The position numbers and the translations under genes were made by a program. This document shows, piece by piece, positions 6,548 to 6,775 of a DNA stretch of 6,775 nucleotides. The DNA lies in assembly GCA_021635425.1 (NCBI GenBank), contig JAJWOJ010000103.1, forward strand, positions 1-6,775, written 5' to 3'. The stretch comes from Clostridiales bacterium. Lineage in GTDB: Bacteria > Bacillota > Clostridia > Christensenellales > Borkfalkiaceae. A model generated the notes under the pieces. The model was not told the origin of the DNA. It saw nothing but the letters and a program-made list of their open reading frames with translations, and ran no database searches. Positions within the stretch are counted from its first letter, which is position 1. Every line of letters begins with the position of its first letter.

Positions 6548-6775
6548 TTATTCTTCAATGATATTTATAAATTTTGTCATCTCTTCTTCGGGGAAGTTAA
6601 GGAAAAGAAATAGGTTGTTTATACCAACATAGCAATTATCTAAGTACGGAACGGCAATTAAACCTCCCGAATAATAGATAAATAAAAAAGCGTCGAATTT
6701 AAGTTCGCCCCAAGAGAACATGTTGCCACTATTGCTTAAACTCCCGACGTAATTATGTCGCTGCGAATATCTGAA
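6548..6775 (-). CDS. Partial minus-strand gene, C-terminal 75 residues, function unknown
   Basis: Reading leftward from the window edge, one frame is open for 75 codons and ends in TAA at 6550-6548. The piece begins FRYSQRHNYVGSLS, continues through MFSWGELKFDAFLFIYYSGG and ends NFPEEEMTKFINIIEE, an acidic, probably helical tail. The start lies outside the window, so the full length is unknown. Alternating hydrophobic and aromatic residues in the middle suggest beta strands of a compact soluble domain. There is no recognisable motif and I do not know the family. By hand count GC is about 35% (79 of 228), lower than the mid-40s to 50s in lines sampled from the sugar-hydrolase genes, and its codons are AT-rich. 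It converges on the GH36 gene, and a terminator-like repeat lies just past its stop, which supports it being a real gene end rather than a chance frame. Confidence 0.65.
   Translation of the reverse strand, partial: FRYSQRHNYVGSLSNSGNMFSWGELKFDAFLFIYYSGGLIAVPYLDNCYVGINNLFLFLNFPEEEMTKFINIIEE

Noticed and set aside
1..6775. CRISPR array, insertion sequence, phage or toxin-antitoxin module
   Set aside because: I saw no spaced direct repeats, transposase or integrase motifs, paired terminal inverted repeats or target duplications, and no small gene pair of that type.

Overview
The window looks like a chromosomal carbohydrate-use locus from a low-to-mid GC anaerobic Bacillota, most likely an uncultured gut-type clostridium. 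This taxonomic call is inference. It rests on AGGAGG-type ribosome sites, type I signal peptides, an InlB/Flg_new-type repeat in a surface protein, clostridial-type GH20 and GH36 enzymes, and a Gly-rich C-terminal anchor containing a GCGSS motif.

Left part (1-2335): two exported proteins are encoded back to back with an 8-base overlap. The first (49-999) has a signal peptide, a probable beta-sandwich region, one InlB/Flg_new-like repeat, a Gly/Ser-rich linker and a C-terminal membrane helix with a basic tail, so it is probably displayed on the cell surface. The second (992-2335) is a secreted ComEC/Rec2-type metallo-beta-lactamase-fold hydrolase with an N-terminal beta-rich, CBM-like region.

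Middle and right part (2345-6345): two glycoside hydrolases without signal peptides follow, a GH20 exo-beta-N-acetylhexosaminidase (GH20C-like) and a GH36 alpha-galactosidase-type enzyme. They are predicted to be cytoplasmic and to trim imported oligosaccharides carrying beta-linked GlcNAc/GalNAc and alpha-linked Gal or GalNAc, as found in host mucin-type or similar glycans. All four plus-strand genes probably form one transcription unit. A possible extra promoter and a GC-rich, hairpin-forming leader lie in the 107 bases before the GH36 gene. No transporter or regulator is present in the window.

Right edge (6346-6775): an AT-rich spacer holds a strong inverted repeat (6483-6539), probably a bidirectional terminator. 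It faces the 3' end of a minus-strand gene (6548-6775, running off the edge) of unknown function and lower GC. That gene has no start codon inside the window and is easily missed.

Nothing here is clearly a new defence or mobile system. The least explained items are the pairing of an anchored surface protein with a secreted MBL-fold enzyme in a glycan operon, the C-terminal anchor of the first protein, and the structured leader before the GH36 gene.
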